The notes: generated by a model not told the origin, from the sequence alone. A stretch of DNA of 64,000 bases from Nocardioides potassii (GCF_021648885.1 NZ_JAKJHZ010000009.1:310001-374000), one strand, 5' to 3'. Counted from the first letter of the stretch, positions 27,815 to 38,016 are shown. Translations and numbers: made by a program.

Positions 27815-27877
27815 CACACGTGTCCGCGTCGTCGCCCCTGGCCGAGGTGATCCAGGGCCGCGTCGCGGACACGTGTG
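27815..27877. terminator. Inverted repeat between convergent alkB and coxG
   Basis: CACACGTGTCCGCG (27815-27828) and its exact reverse complement (27864-27877) flank a 35-base loop, between two convergent genes. Each arm contains the palindrome ACACGTGT. Most likely a bidirectional terminator. Confidence 0.5.
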
Positions 27878-27886
27878 GGGTGCAGC

Positions 27887-28579
27887 TCAGCGCTTGAGCA
27901 GGCGCCGCAGGACAGCCAGGCCGGCAACGGCCGCCAGCGCCTGCTTCCAGTACGACCTCACCAGGACCGGCAGCACGGCGCTGCCGAGGTCGAGGGCCTC
28001 GGTCGACTGCGGCGGAGGCGGCGGCCTCGGTGCCGCCGGCCTCGGCGGCGCGGCGGACGCAGCCGCTGGGTCACCGCCCGGCGCGGGGTCGCCCGCGCCA
28101 GGCGGTGGTTCGGGGGTGGCCTCCGGCTCGGGCTCCGGGGCCGCCAGCCGCTGCTCGAGACAGGCGACGAACTGGCCGAGCAGCTTGTCGGAGACGTCCT
28201 GCATGACGCCGCGGCCGAACTGCGCCGGCTTGCCGGTGATCGCGAGGTCGGTCTGCACGGACACCTCGGTCGAGCCGCCGGCGTCGGTCATCGTCACGAC
28301 GACGTTCGCGCCCGCCGTACCGTTGCCGCGCTTGTCCTTGCCCTTGGCGTCGACGACGAAGCGGTGCGCCGCCTCGTCCTTCTCCACGAAGGTGCCGGTG
28401 CCGTTGTAGAGCAGCGCGATCGGGCCCAGCTTGACCTTGACCGACCCGGCGAAGGAGTCGGCGTCGGCCTCGGTGACCTGGGCGCCCGGGAAGCACTCAG
28501 CGACCGAGGCGATGTCGTTGAAGTGCGCCCAGGTCTCCTCGACGCCGATGGGGACGGTGAAGTGGTGGCTCAGCTCCAC
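27887..28579 (-). CDS. coxG: CoxG-like SRPBCC protein
   Basis: 230 residues. Residues 1-150 form the SRPBCC/CoxG domain (LSHHFTVPIGVEETWAHFNDIASVAECFPGA...GKPAQFGRGVMQDVSDKLL). A proline/alanine-rich linker (~155-195) and a C-terminal hydrophobic segment (~205-225) follow. In Oligotropha CoxG is thought to help attach the enzyme to the membrane, and the tail here fits that. GTG 28579 overlaps the coxM stop by one base (TAGTG). Last gene of coxSLMG. Confidence 0.9.
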   Translation of the reverse strand: MELSHHFTVPIGVEETWAHFNDIASVAECFPGAQVTEADADSFAGSVKVKLGPIALLYNGTGTFVEKDEAAHRFVVDAKGKDKRGNGTAGANVVVTMTDAGGSTEVSVQTDLAITGKPAQFGRGVMQDVSDKLLGQFVACLEQRLAAPEPEPEATPEPPPGAGDPAPGGDPAAASAAPPRPAAPRPPPPPQSTEALDLGSAVLPVLVRSYWKQALAAVAGLAVLRRLLKR

Positions 28580-29427
28580 TACGCCGCTCCCGCCGCCCTG
28601 AGCACGGCCCGGCCGGTCAGCACCCGCGCGAGGTGCTGGCGGTAGTCGGCCGCGCCGTTGAGGTCCGTGGGCGGGTTCGTGCCCTCGGCCGCCTGCTCCG
28701 CCGCAGCGCGTACGCCGTCCTCGGTCGCGCTGGCACCCGCCAGTGCGGCCTCGGTGGCGCGAGCCCGCAGGGGCGTGGAGCCCATGTTGGTCAGGCCGAT
28801 CCTCGCCTCGTCGATCGAGCCCTTGACGGTCGCCGCGACCGCGACGATCGGCCACTGGTGCGCGACCCGGACGAACTTCTCGTAGTGCGCACCCCAGCCC
28901 GTGTGCTTCGGGATCCGCACCTCGGTGAGGATCTCGTCGTCGCCGATCGCCGTCTCGAAGAGGTCGACGAAGAAGTCGTCCGCCTCGACGGTGCGGGTGC
29001 CGCCCGAGCCCTGGATGACGAACTGCGCGCCGAGCGCGAGCGCGGGGGCGCCCAGGTCGCCGGCCGGGTCGGCGTGCGCGAGCGCGCCGCCGAACGTGCC
29101 GCGGTGGCGGATCTGCGAGTCGGCGACCTCGGCCGCCGCCTTCGAGAGCAGCAGCGCGTGCTCCCTCACCAGCTCGTGATCACGCACGACGTGGTGCGTG
29201 GTCATCGCGCCGATGACGATCGCGTCGCCGTCGTCGCGGATCCCGCGCAGCGAGTCGATGCCGCCGAGGTCGATCACGACCTCCGGGGCGTTGAGCCGCA
29301 TCCGCAGGACCGGCAGCAGGCTCTGCCCGCCGGCCAGGATCTTCGCGTCGTCACCGTGCTCGCTGAGCGCGGACAGGGCCTCCTCGAGCGAGGTCGGCGC
29401 GAGGTAGTCGAACTTCACCGGGATCAC
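28579..29427 (-). CDS. coxM: Molybdenum hydroxylase FAD subunit
   Basis: 282-residue medium subunit that carries FAD between the FeS and electron acceptor sites. FAD-binding motifs AGGQSLLP (32-39) and TFGG (111-114, in RHRGTFGGALAHADPAGD) are intact, followed by the CO_deh_flav_C domain. GTG 29427 overlaps the coxL stop by four bases. Most similar in pattern to CoxM of form II enzymes. Confidence 0.93.
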   Translation of the reverse strand: MIPVKFDYLAPTSLEEALSALSEHGDDAKILAGGQSLLPVLRMRLNAPEVVIDLGGIDSLRGIRDDGDAIVIGAMTTHHVVRDHELVREHALLLSKAAAEVADSQIRHRGTFGGALAHADPAGDLGAPALALGAQFVIQGSGGTRTVEADDFFVDLFETAIGDDEILTEVRIPKHTGWGAHYEKFVRVAHQWPIVAVAATVKGSIDEARIGLTNMGSTPLRARATEAALAGASATEDGVRAAAEQAAEGTNPPTDLNGAADYRQHLARVLTGRAVLRAAGAA

Positions 29428-31882
29428 TGGCCTGCTCCTTCGTCCTGGTTGAGGGCGCCTTCCTGGAAGTGAGGCATCGCATCGGCCGGGGTGACCGCGT
29501 CGCCGTCGTTCGCGTGGATCGCACGCCAGACCCGTTCGGGCGTGCACGGCATCTGGATGTCGTTCACCCCCAGGTGGCGTACGGCGTCGACGACGGCGTT
29601 GACGACCGCCGGGGTCGAGGCGATGGTCCCCGCCTCGCCGACGCCCTTCGTGCCGAGCGTGTTGGTGGTGCAGACGCTCGGGTCGTCGGTGTGGACCACG
29701 TCGAAGGAGATCGTGTCGGCGGCCGTCGGCAGGAGGTAGTCGACGAACGACCCGCTCACCAGCGTGCCGGAGTCGTCGTGCACGGCCTCCTCCCACAGCG
29801 CCTGGGCGATGCCCTGGACGAGGCCGCCGTGGACCTGACCGGCGACGATGAGCGGGTTGATGATGACGCCGATGTCGTCGCAGCAGGTGTACTTGCGCAT
29901 CTTCACCGCGCCCGTCTCGGTGTCGACCTCCATCGCGCAGAGGTGCGTGCCGTGCGGGTAGTTGAAGTTCACCGGGTCGTAGGTCGCGTCGGCGTCGAGG
30001 CTGAGCTCCATGCCGTCGGGGTAGTTGTGCCCCGCGAAGGTCGCCGTCGCCAGCTCCTGGATCGCCGTGCCCTGGTCGGTGCCCCGGACGGTGAAGCGGC
30101 CGCCGGAGTAGTCGAGGTCGTCGGGGTTGGCCTCGAGCAGGTGGGCAGCCAGGACCTTCGCCTTGTCGATCACCTTGTCGACCGCCCGCACCAGCGCCTC
30201 GCCGCCGACGACGAGCGAGCGCGAGCCGTAGGTGTCGAGCCCCTTCGGCGCCACCTGGGTGTCGCCGTGCAGCACCTCGACGTCCTCGAACGGCACGCCG
30301 AGCCGGTCCGCCACGATCTGGCTGAACGCCGTCTCGTGGCCCTGCCCGTGCGCACTGGCACCGGTGACGACCTCGACCTTGCCGAGCGGGGTCATCCGGA
30401 CGCTGGCGTGCTCCCAGCCGCCCGCCCCGTAGTCGAGGCTGCCGAGCACCCGGCTGGGCGCGAGGCCGCACATCTCGGTGAAGGTCGAGACCCCGATGCC
30501 GAGCTGGACCCGGTCGCCGCGCTCGCGACGCTCGGCCTGCTCGCGCCGCAGCTCGTCGTAGCCGAACGCCTCCTTGGCCTTCGCCGTCGCGGCCTCGTAG
30601 TTGCCGGTGTCGTACTCCAGCCCGGCGACGGTCGTGAACGGGAACTCCTCGTGGGTGATCCAGTTGCGCTCACGGATCTCCAGCGGGTCGACGCCCACCT
30701 CCGCGGCGAGCTCGTCCATGAGCCGCTCGATGGCGTACGTCGCCTCCGGCCGGCCGGCGCCGCGGTAGGCGTCGGTGAAGGTCGTGTTCGTGAGCACCGT
30801 CTGGCACTCGAAGCGGTACGACGGGAACTTGTAGATCGCGTTGAACATGAACGCGCCGAGCACCGGGACGCCGCCGCCGACGATCGCGACGTAGGACCCG
30901 AGGTCGGCGTCGAGGTGCACCTTGAGCCCGGTGACCTTGCCGTCCTTGTCGGCGGCCAGCGTCAGCGTCTGCACCTGGTCGCGGCCGTGGTGGGCGGCCA
31001 TCAGGCTCTCGCTGCGGGTCTCGGTGTACTTCACGGGCTTGGCGAGCCGACGGGCGACCGCCCAGGCCACCCACTCCTCCGGAGTCACCTGCAGCTTGCC
31101 GCCGAAGCCGCCACCCACGTCGGGCGCGATGACCCGGATCTTGGACTCGGGCACACCGGTCGTGGCGGCCAGGGCGAAGCGGAGGATGTGCGGGATCTGG
31201 GTCGCCGACCACATCGTGATCTGCTCGCCGGTCGGGTCGACCACGACGCTGCGCGGCTCCATGAAGGCGGGGATCAGGCGCTGCTGGCGGTACTCCCGCT
31301 CGATGACGATCCCGTTGGCCCGTGCCTCCTCGATCGCGGCCTCGGCATCGGTTCCCGTGCCGGCCTCGCCGGAGTCGAAGACCCACAGCGCCGACTTGTT
31401 GGTGCCGAGCTCGGGGTGGGCGAGGACCTCGTCCTTGAGCGCGTTCTTGATGCCGATGACGGCCGGCAGCTCCTCGTACTCCACGTCGACGAGCTCGGCC
31501 GCGTCGCGCGCCTCGGCGACGCTGCGCGCCACCACGACCGCGACGATCTCGCCGGCGAACGCCACCCGGTCGGCGGGCATCGGTGAGTGCGCGGGCGTCT
31601 TCTGGTCCGGGGTGATCGGCCACGCGTTGATGCACGCGCCGAGCTCCTCGCCGAAGTCCTTGCCGGTGAAGACACCGACGACGTTGGGCGAGGCCTTCGC
31701 CGCCTCGACGTCGATGGAGGTGATCGAGGCGTGCGCGAACGGGCTGCGGACCATCGCGAGGTGCAGCATGCCCGGCAGCGTGATGTTGTCCGTCCAGCGC
31801 GTGCGCCCGGTGATCAGGCGCTGGTCCTCCTTGCGGCGACGGTCCTTGCCGATCTCGGCGGCCGGCCGGTCCTGGGTCGCGG

Positions 31883-31886
<4 letters not shown>
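29424..31886 (-). CDS. Molybdenum hydroxylase large subunit, form II CoxL
   Basis: 820-residue catalytic subunit binding the molybdopterin cofactor. GGGFGGK (258-264) and the catalytic Glu in [10 protein letters not shown] are present. The active-site loop reads AYRGAGR (373-379), the form II signature, not the AYXCSFR of true (form I) CO dehydrogenases, so CO oxidation cannot be assumed; an aldehyde, aromatic or heterocyclic hydroxylation is equally possible. ATG 31886 overlaps the coxS stop (ATGA). Maturation genes coxDE-xdhC lie 3-6 kb upstream. Confidence 0.93.
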
Positions 31887-32365
<479 letters not shown>

Positions 32366-32401
32366 CAGCCACTCCAGTGTGAGGGGGGTCACGTGGGAGC
32401 G

Positions 32402-32433
32402 AACCTAGGTCGCGCTGGTTGGCGGATGGTTGG
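32402..32433 (-). promoter_or_regulatory. coxS promoter with 11-base-spaced direct repeats
   Basis: TAGGTT (32407-32402, minus strand) is a plausible -10 about 37 bases before coxS. Upstream CCAACCA occurs twice exactly 11 bases apart (32416-32422 and 32427-32433 on the plus strand as TGGTTGG), one helical turn, covering the -35 position. This is the expected layout of an activator site, probably for the regulator encoded next door. Confidence 0.5.
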
Positions 32434-32446
32434 GGAGGCAGACCAG

Positions 32447-33676
32447 TCAGGCGAGGCCCGCCGCGAGCTTGCCCTTCAGCAGCGGCGCGACCGGGTGGTG
32501 GACCGGCAGCGAGGCCAGGCAGGCCTCCACCACCGCGGTGTCGTAGGGCGCGAGCTCGGTGTAGCGCAGGACGGCGTCCGGGTCGGGCCGGACCAGCAGC
32601 GCCTCGCGCACGCTCACGGCGAGGTAGTCGCCCATCTGCACCAGCGCCGGGGACTCGGTGCCCGGCAGCAGGTCGCCGCCGTAGGCCCGTACCGCCGCTC
32701 GTACGTCGCCGCGGCGCAGCAGGCGCTGCACCTCCTCCACGTCTGTCGTGACGGGCAGGGTCAGGCGGTAGGGACGCGACGAGAGCTGGCCGGCGAGCGC
32801 GGAGCGCAGGTGCGAGACCTCCGCCTTGAGCGTCGAGGTCGTCACCGACGCGTCGCCGTAGAGCAGGGAGTGCAGGTGCTCGACCGAGAGGCCGGCCGGG
32901 TGCATCGCGAGCAGCGCGAGGATCTCGGTCTGCCGGCGGTTGAGCAGCAGCCGCTGGCCGTCCAGCCACACCTCGGCGGTGCCGAGCAGGGTCAAGGTGA
33001 GGCCGGGCTGGTCCGGCGCCGCCGCGCCGAGGGGGGCCGTACGCCGGTCGGACGGGAGGGCCTGCTCGATCAGCCGGGCCATCACCCGTGCGGTCGCCAG
33101 GCCGATCGGGTGGGTGCGGTCCCACGTCGTCGACAGGTCGATGACGCCGAGGGGACGACCGGTCACCGGGTCGAAGACCGGCGCGGCCCAGCACACCCAG
33201 TTGTGCACGACCTCCGCGTAGTGCTCGGCGCTGAAGACCATCGACGGCGCGGCCGTCCGGCCGGCGATCGCGAGCGCGTTGGTCCCGACGCTCGCCTCGT
33301 CCCAGCGCCCGCCCGGCACGAAGTTCACCGTCTCGGCCTTGCGGCGCATCACCCGGCCGCCGTAGGTCCAGAGGATCCGCGTCTGCTCGTCGGTGACGGC
33401 GATGACGAGGTCGCCGTCCTCGGCGGTGCGCCGCAGCTCGTCCTGGACCCGCGTGACGGCGGTCTGCAGCGGCGAGTGGTTCCAGAACTCGGCCGTGTCA
33501 CCCTCGTCGGCGAGCGGCGCGTGCGTCACCGCCGGCGACACGACGCCGGAGAGCTGCCAGCTGCTGAGGATCTCGGGGCGGACCGCCTCGGTCTCCTCGT
33601 CGCCCTCGGCCACGAACTGCGTCCACGCGCGCACGGCGCGCACCCTGCGTGCGTGCAGGTCCTCGTTCGTCGGCAT
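32447..33676 (-). CDS. GAF / winged-helix regulator of the cox operon
   Basis: 409 residues. The N-terminal 40 residues resemble AcoR starts (RVRAVRAWTQFVAEGD...VRPEILSSWQLSGV). A GAF domain follows (~75-225, with RWDEASVGTNALAIAGRT and GRPLGVIDLSTTWDRTHPI). The C-terminus is an OmpR/SARP-like winged helix (LNRRQTEILALLAMHPAGLSVEHLHSLLYGD...STLKAEVSHLRSAL) and a short helical tail. There is no AAA+ sigma-54 domain, unlike classical AcoR. Directly upstream of coxS on the same strand, so probably its activator. ATG 33676 follows GGGGAG. Confidence 0.85.
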   Translation of the reverse strand: MPTNEDLHARRVRAVRAWTQFVAEGDEETEAVRPEILSSWQLSGVVSPAVTHAPLADEGDTAEFWNHSPLQTAVTRVQDELRRTAEDGDLVIAVTDEQTRILWTYGGRVMRRKAETVNFVPGGRWDEASVGTNALAIAGRTAAPSMVFSAEHYAEVVHNWVCWAAPVFDPVTGRPLGVIDLSTTWDRTHPIGLATARVMARLIEQALPSDRRTAPLGAAAPDQPGLTLTLLGTAEVWLDGQRLLLNRRQTEILALLAMHPAGLSVEHLHSLLYGDASVTTSTLKAEVSHLRSALAGQLSSRPYRLTLPVTTDVEEVQRLLRRGDVRAAVRAYGGDLLPGTESPALVQMGDYLAVSVREALLVRPDPDAVLRYTELAPYDTAVVEACLASLPVHHPVAPLLKGKLAAGLA

Positions 33677-33752
33677 GGCGGCTCCCCACTGGTCGCGGCC
33701 AACCTAGCCCGAGTGTGACGCTCGCAACAGGCCGTCTGGTCCGGCCCGCGCG

Positions 33753-34652
33753 TCAGCGGACGCGGCGGAACGTCGCGACGATCCCGGGGTGGTCGGTCAC
33801 CAGGCGGCGGTACATCACGAAGGAGTCGATCCGGTAGGGCGAGCGCCGCTCGGCCATCACGTAGTCGATGCCCGAACCGCCCTTGCGGCCGCTCCAGTTG
33901 GTCTCCAGCCGCAGCGGACCGGTGATCCGGCCCTTGACGAGGTTGTCGGTGAGGTCGCGGTTCTCGGTGACGTTGCAGTCGCACATCCCGATGAACTGGT
34001 GGCGCGGGGGTGCGCCCTCCTTGAGGTCGCGGATCCTGCTGGCCATCCGCCACATCGCCCGCACCCCGCCCATGTTGCGGTAGTTGGGACCGCCGGTGTG
34101 CCTGTTGTGCAGGTGGTTGGGCAGGTGGAAGCTCACGGCCCGGATCGTGTGGCCCGTACGACGGTGCCGGAGCACCGCGACGACGCCGTACTGGTCGTGG
34201 GCCACCTGCCCGGTCTGGCGACGCCAGGTCCTGCCGGTCAGCAGGGCGGACCAGGTCTTCTCGAGCTTCCAGACGCGCTTGTCGACGGCGATCGGGTTGT
34301 CGTCGGTGCCCGTGGGGCCCTTCGGCATCAGCAGTGTCCACGCCTCCGGCAGGCTGGCGCGCAGCGCGCGACGGCTGAAGAGCCGCTCCTGGAAGCCGAT
34401 CACCGACGGGCCGCCCGACAGCACGCGCCCGATGTCGTGCCGCATGCCGGGGACGCGCATGCCCTTGCGGAGGTTGAGCGTGGCCACGCCGAACCGGACC
34501 GGCAGCTTCGACGCGCTGCGCGTGCTGGAGGCGGTGTCCTCACGTGCCTGCGCAGGAAGCGGAGCGGTCGTCCCGGTCAGCAGCAGCAGTGCGGCGAGGG
34601 CGGAGACGAGGGAGCGGACGAGGACACGGGGTGGTACGGGGCGGAAAAACAT
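33753..34652 (-). CDS. Secreted endonuclease/exonuclease/phosphatase-fold protein
   Basis: 299 residues. A signal peptide covers about residues 1-36 (ALAALLLLTGTTAPLPAQA). The mature part has the EEP-fold signposts VIGFQE, SFHLPNH, IGMCDCNVTEN and TDHPGIVATF, with the terminal Asp-His pair. Enzymatic activity is plausible, target unknown (nucleic acid or phospholipid). Start chosen at ATG 34652, seven bases after TATGGT; the ATG at 34664 lies inside that -10 box. Confidence 0.82.
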   Translation of the reverse strand: MFFRPVPPRVLVRSLVSALAALLLLTGTTAPLPAQAREDTASSTRSASKLPVRFGVATLNLRKGMRVPGMRHDIGRVLSGGPSVIGFQERLFSRRALRASLPEAWTLLMPKGPTGTDDNPIAVDKRVWKLEKTWSALLTGRTWRRQTGQVAHDQYGVVAVLRHRRTGHTIRAVSFHLPNHLHNRHTGGPNYRNMGGVRAMWRMASRIRDLKEGAPPRHQFIGMCDCNVTENRDLTDNLVKGRITGPLRLETNWSGRKGGSGIDYVMAERRSPYRIDSFVMYRRLVTDHPGIVATFRRVR

Positions 34653-34697
34653 CCCGAAGACCATAGGTGAGGCCCACGCGAGCCCCCAAGTTGGCGG

Positions 34698-34804
34698 ACC
34701 ACGTACTCATTCGTGGTGCTCGGGCAGACCACCGTGAAGGCAGTTCGCCACGATCACCCGTTCCGCCACGCTCAGCACGGTGCCGTCGCGCGCGAACTGC
34801 CTTC
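34698..34804. repeat. Inverted repeats after xdhC
   Basis: ACCACG / CGTGGT (34698-34703 and 34712-34717, eight-base loop) and a perfect 13-base pair GAAGGCAGTTCGC / GCGAACTGCCTTC (34736-34748 and 34792-34804, 43-base loop). They fill the gap between the xdhC stop and the next gene. The longer pair ends 16 bases after the stop codon and is a candidate terminator or small palindromic element. Confidence 0.6.
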
Positions 34805-34820
34805 CTGGTGGACGCCTCTC

Positions 34821-35954
34821 TCAGTCGTCGTGGTGGATGCGTCCCTGCGTCGACGCCAGCCGCTCCCCGGAACCGCCCCACTGCCGGGCGACGATCTCGG
34901 CGGCGATCGACACGGCCGTCTCCTCCGGGGTGCGCGCGCCGAGGTCGAGGCCGATCGGTGACGACAGGAGCGACAGCTCCGCGTCCGTCAGACCGGCGTC
35001 CACGAGCCGCTGCATCCGCTCGTCGTGGGTGCGTCGCGAGCCCATCGCGCCGATGTAGCCCGGGCGTACGTCGTCCTCGAGCCGCAGCGCCACCTCGAGC
35101 AGCGGCACGTCGAACTTCGGGTCGTGGGTGAGGACCGCCAGCACCGTGCGCCGGTCGATGCGGCCGGCGTCGAGCTCGGCCTGCAGGTAGCGGTGCGGCC
35201 AGTCGACGACGACCTCGTCGGCGCCGGGGAACCGCGAGCTGGTGGCGAAGACGGGGCGGGCGTCGCACACCGTCACGTGGTAGCCGAGGAACGACCCGAC
35301 CTTGGCGACGGCGGCCGCGAAGTCGATCGCACCGAAGACCAGCATCCGGGGCTTGGGCGCGAAGCCCCACACGAAGACCCGCATGCCCTCGCCCCGGCGC
35401 TCGCCGTCGGGGCCGTAGGTCAGCGTCGCGTTGGTGCCGGCCGCCAGGATCCCGAGGGCGTCGTCGTGCACGGCGGCGTCCGCGCGCTCGGACCCGATGC
35501 TCCCCTCGGCGGGCGCGTCGGGCCGCACGACCATCCGCCGACCCAGCCACGCGGGGTCGGGGTGCTCGATCACGACGGCGACGGCGACGGGGCGACCGGC
35601 CTCGATGTCGGCGGCGACGTCCCCGAGCTGCGGGAAGGTGGTGCGCGAGACCTGCTCGACGTAGACGTCGAGGATCCCGCCGCAGGTGAGGCCGACGGCG
35701 AAGGCGTCGTCGTCGGAGACGCCGTACCGCTCGAGCACCGGCTCGCCCGAGTCGACGACGGACTGCGCGAGATCGTAGACAGCGCCCTCGACGCAGCCGC
35801 CCGACACGGACCCGACGGCGGTCTCGTCGGGGCCGACCAGCATGGACGCGCCGGGCGGTCGGGGCGCCGACCGGAAGGTGGCGACGACAGTGCCGACCCC
35901 GACCGTCTCGCCCGCCTCCCACCACTGCATCAGCTCGGGCAGCACGTCACGCAC
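34821..35954 (-). CDS. XdhC/CoxI-family maturation protein
   Basis: 377 residues. N-terminal XdhC/CoxI domain (MRDVLPELMQWWEAGETVGVGTVVATFRSAPRPPGASM, then SVSGGCVEGAV and LTCGGILDVYVE, with the conserved cysteines) and a C-terminal Rossmann XdhC_C domain (RMLVFGAIDFAAAVAKVGSFLGYHVTVCDAR...YIGAMGSRRTHDER). Family members bind and sulfurate the molybdenum cofactor before insertion. Starts at GTG 35954, overlapping the coxE stop by eight bases. Corresponds to CoxF/CoxI. Confidence 0.92.
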   Translation of the reverse strand: MRDVLPELMQWWEAGETVGVGTVVATFRSAPRPPGASMLVGPDETAVGSVSGGCVEGAVYDLAQSVVDSGEPVLERYGVSDDDAFAVGLTCGGILDVYVEQVSRTTFPQLGDVAADIEAGRPVAVAVVIEHPDPAWLGRRMVVRPDAPAEGSIGSERADAAVHDDALGILAAGTNATLTYGPDGERRGEGMRVFVWGFAPKPRMLVFGAIDFAAAVAKVGSFLGYHVTVCDARPVFATSSRFPGADEVVVDWPHRYLQAELDAGRIDRRTVLAVLTHDPKFDVPLLEVALRLEDDVRPGYIGAMGSRRTHDERMQRLVDAGLTDAELSLLSSPIGLDLGARTPEETAVSIAAEIVARQWGGSGERLASTQGRIHHDD

Positions 35955-37074
35955 GGGAGACCACCTCCGTCAGCTCGGCAAAGGTCGCGAGCGAGTGCCC
36001 GGCGAGGAAGTCGTCACAGTGGGGCAAGGCGGCGACGACTCCGCCCTGCAGCGGCTCGTAGCCGGCCTTGCCGCGGTGCGGGTTGACCCACACGACACGG
36101 TGGGCGATCCGCTGGAGGCGCGCCATCTGCTCGCCGAGCAGCCCGGCGTCGCCGCGCTCCCAGCCGTCGCTGAACACCACGACCACGGCGCCGCGTGCCA
36201 TCCCGCGCTGGCCCCACCTGTCGAGGAAGAACCGCAGCGTCTCGCCGAGGCGGGTGCCGCCGGACCAGTCCGGCACGACCTCGCCGGCGGCGACGATCGC
36301 GCGGTCGGCGTCGGGCGAGTGCAGGGCGCGGGTGACGTGGGTCAGCCGGGTGCCGACGGTGAAGGTCTCGACGGTCCCGCCCGCGGTCCGCGCCGACTGC
36401 GTCAGGCGGTGCGCGAGCCGCAGGAGCGCGTCGGCGTACGCGCTCATCGATCCGCTGACGTCGACGAGGAGCACCACGCGGCGGGGCCGCACGCCGCGGC
36501 GCCGCCAGGCGATCTCACCGGGCTCGCCGAGGTGGCGCAGCGAGCGGCGCAGCGTGCGGGACGCGTCGACCTCGCCGCGGTGCCACCTCTGGTGGCGGGC
36601 GGTACGACGGGTGGGCGGGCGCAGCGACAACCGGACGAACATCCGGTCCAGCCGCCGCTTCTCGGCCGCGTCGAGCGACGCGACGTCGCGGTGCTGGAGC
36701 ACCTCTGCGGTGGATGCCGCGGCGCGGACCACGTCCTCGTCACCGTCGCCCTCGCCGCCACCCGCCGCCTCGGAGTCCGGCAGCAGGTGGGCGGTCGCCG
36801 GTCGCGAGGCGTCGCGCGGCCGGGCCTGCGGCAGCCCGTCGCGGGCGTTGAACCACGCGGCGAACACCTGGTCGTGCCGGAACAGGTCGTCGGGCGAGGC
36901 GCACAGGGTGGCCCGGCCGGCCCACCACGTCGCCTGCCGGTCGTCGGCGCCGACCTCGGCGACCGCGGCGAGGAAGGCCTGAGCCCGGTCCTGCGTGACG
37001 CCGACCCCCGCCGCACGCAGCGCGCGGGTGAAGCCGAGGAGCACCTCGTCGGCCTCGTGCTCGACGACAGTCAT
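35947..37074 (-). CDS. coxE: CoxE-like VWA-domain protein
   Basis: 375 residues with a C-terminal von Willebrand A domain; the MIDAS motif DVSGSMS is at about residues 210-216, preceded by arginine-rich sequence. Works with CoxD in assembling the copper/sulfido-molybdenum site of CO dehydrogenase in Oligotropha; role in form II systems is inferred. ATG 37074 overlaps the coxD stop (ATGA). Long GC-rich frame upstream of this ATG is not part of the gene. Confidence 0.9.
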   Translation of the reverse strand: MTVVEHEADEVLLGFTRALRAAGVGVTQDRAQAFLAAVAEVGADDRQATWWAGRATLCASPDDLFRHDQVFAAWFNARDGLPQARPRDASRPATAHLLPDSEAAGGGEGDGDEDVVRAAASTAEVLQHRDVASLDAAEKRRLDRMFVRLSLRPPTRRTARHQRWHRGEVDASRTLRRSLRHLGEPGEIAWRRRGVRPRRVVLLVDVSGSMSAYADALLRLAHRLTQSARTAGGTVETFTVGTRLTHVTRALHSPDADRAIVAAGEVVPDWSGGTRLGETLRFFLDRWGQRGMARGAVVVVFSDGWERGDAGLLGEQMARLQRIAHRVVWVNPHRGKAGYEPLQGGVVAALPHCDDFLAGHSLATFAELTEVVSRA

Positions 37075-37964
37075 GCCTGGGCCATCATCCGGTCGAGGGC
37101 GGCCTTCACCCGGTCGGCGTCCTCGCGGTACTTGAGCAGCGCACCCAGGGTGGCGGCAGCGGAGGCGAGGTCGAGCTCGGCGGTGCCGAGGTAGGTCAGG
37201 GCGCGCGCCCAGTCGAGCGTCTCGGCGACGCCGGGCGGCTTCAGCAGGTCCTCGCGGGTCCGCAGCTGCTGCACGAGCCCGACCACCTGCCGGGCGAGCG
37301 TCTCGCTCACCTCGGGCGCCCGCGAGCGGACGATCTCGACCTCGCGGTCGAGGCCGGGGTGGTCGATCCAGTGGTAGAGGCAGCGCCGCTTGAGCGCGTC
37401 GTGGAGCTCGCGGGTGCGGTTGGACGTGAGCACCACCAGCGGCGGCTCCGCAGCGGCGACGGTGCCGAACTCGGGGATCGTCACCTGCCAGGTCGAGAGG
37501 ACCTCGAGCAGGAACGCCTCGAACTCGTCGTCGGCCCGGTCGACCTCGTCGACCAGCAGGACCGCCGGCGCCTGCCGCAGGGCGGCGAGCACGGGCCGGG
37601 CGAGCAGGAACCGCTCGTCGTAGAGGCTCTTCTCGGCCTCGTCCGAGTCGACCTGGCCGGCGGCCTCGAGCGCGCGGAGGTGCAGGATCTGGCGGGGGAA
37701 GTCCCAGTCGTAGAGCGCCTGGCTGGCGTCGATCCCCTCGTAGCACTGCAGGCGCACGAGCGGCAGGCCGAGGCTCTCCGCGAGCGCCTCGGCGAGGGCG
37801 GTCTTCCCCGTGCCTGGCTCGCCCTCGAGGAGCAGCGGTCGCTGCATCCGGGCGGCCAGGAAGACGACCGTGGCGAGCTCGTCGTCGGCGAGGTAGCCCG
37901 TCGTGCCCAGCCGCGCGGCGACGTCCGCCGCGGAGTCGAGTCCACCGGCCACTGAGTCAGGCAT
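37071..37964 (-). CDS. coxD: CoxD-like MoxR AAA+ ATPase
   Basis: 297 residues. Walker A GEPGTGKT (about 47-54), Walker B LLVDEVDRAD, sensor 1 LTSNRTRELHDALKRR. YEGIDASQALYDWDFPRQ is typical of the CoxD subgroup. Acts as a chaperone-like ATPase with the VWA protein. Starts at ATG 37964 six bases after TAGCCT (leaderless type). First gene of coxDE-xdhC. Confidence 0.93.
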   Translation of the reverse strand: MPDSVAGGLDSAADVAARLGTTGYLADDELATVVFLAARMQRPLLLEGEPGTGKTALAEALAESLGLPLVRLQCYEGIDASQALYDWDFPRQILHLRALEAAGQVDSDEAEKSLYDERFLLARPVLAALRQAPAVLLVDEVDRADDEFEAFLLEVLSTWQVTIPEFGTVAAAEPPLVVLTSNRTRELHDALKRRCLYHWIDHPGLDREVEIVRSRAPEVSETLARQVVGLVQQLRTREDLLKPPGVAETLDWARALTYLGTAELDLASAAATLGALLKYREDADRVKAALDRMMAQA

Positions 37965-38016
37965 GGCGTCAGGCTACGACCCGGCACGTTGGTCGGACGT
38001 TGGGTCCCGAGCAGCG

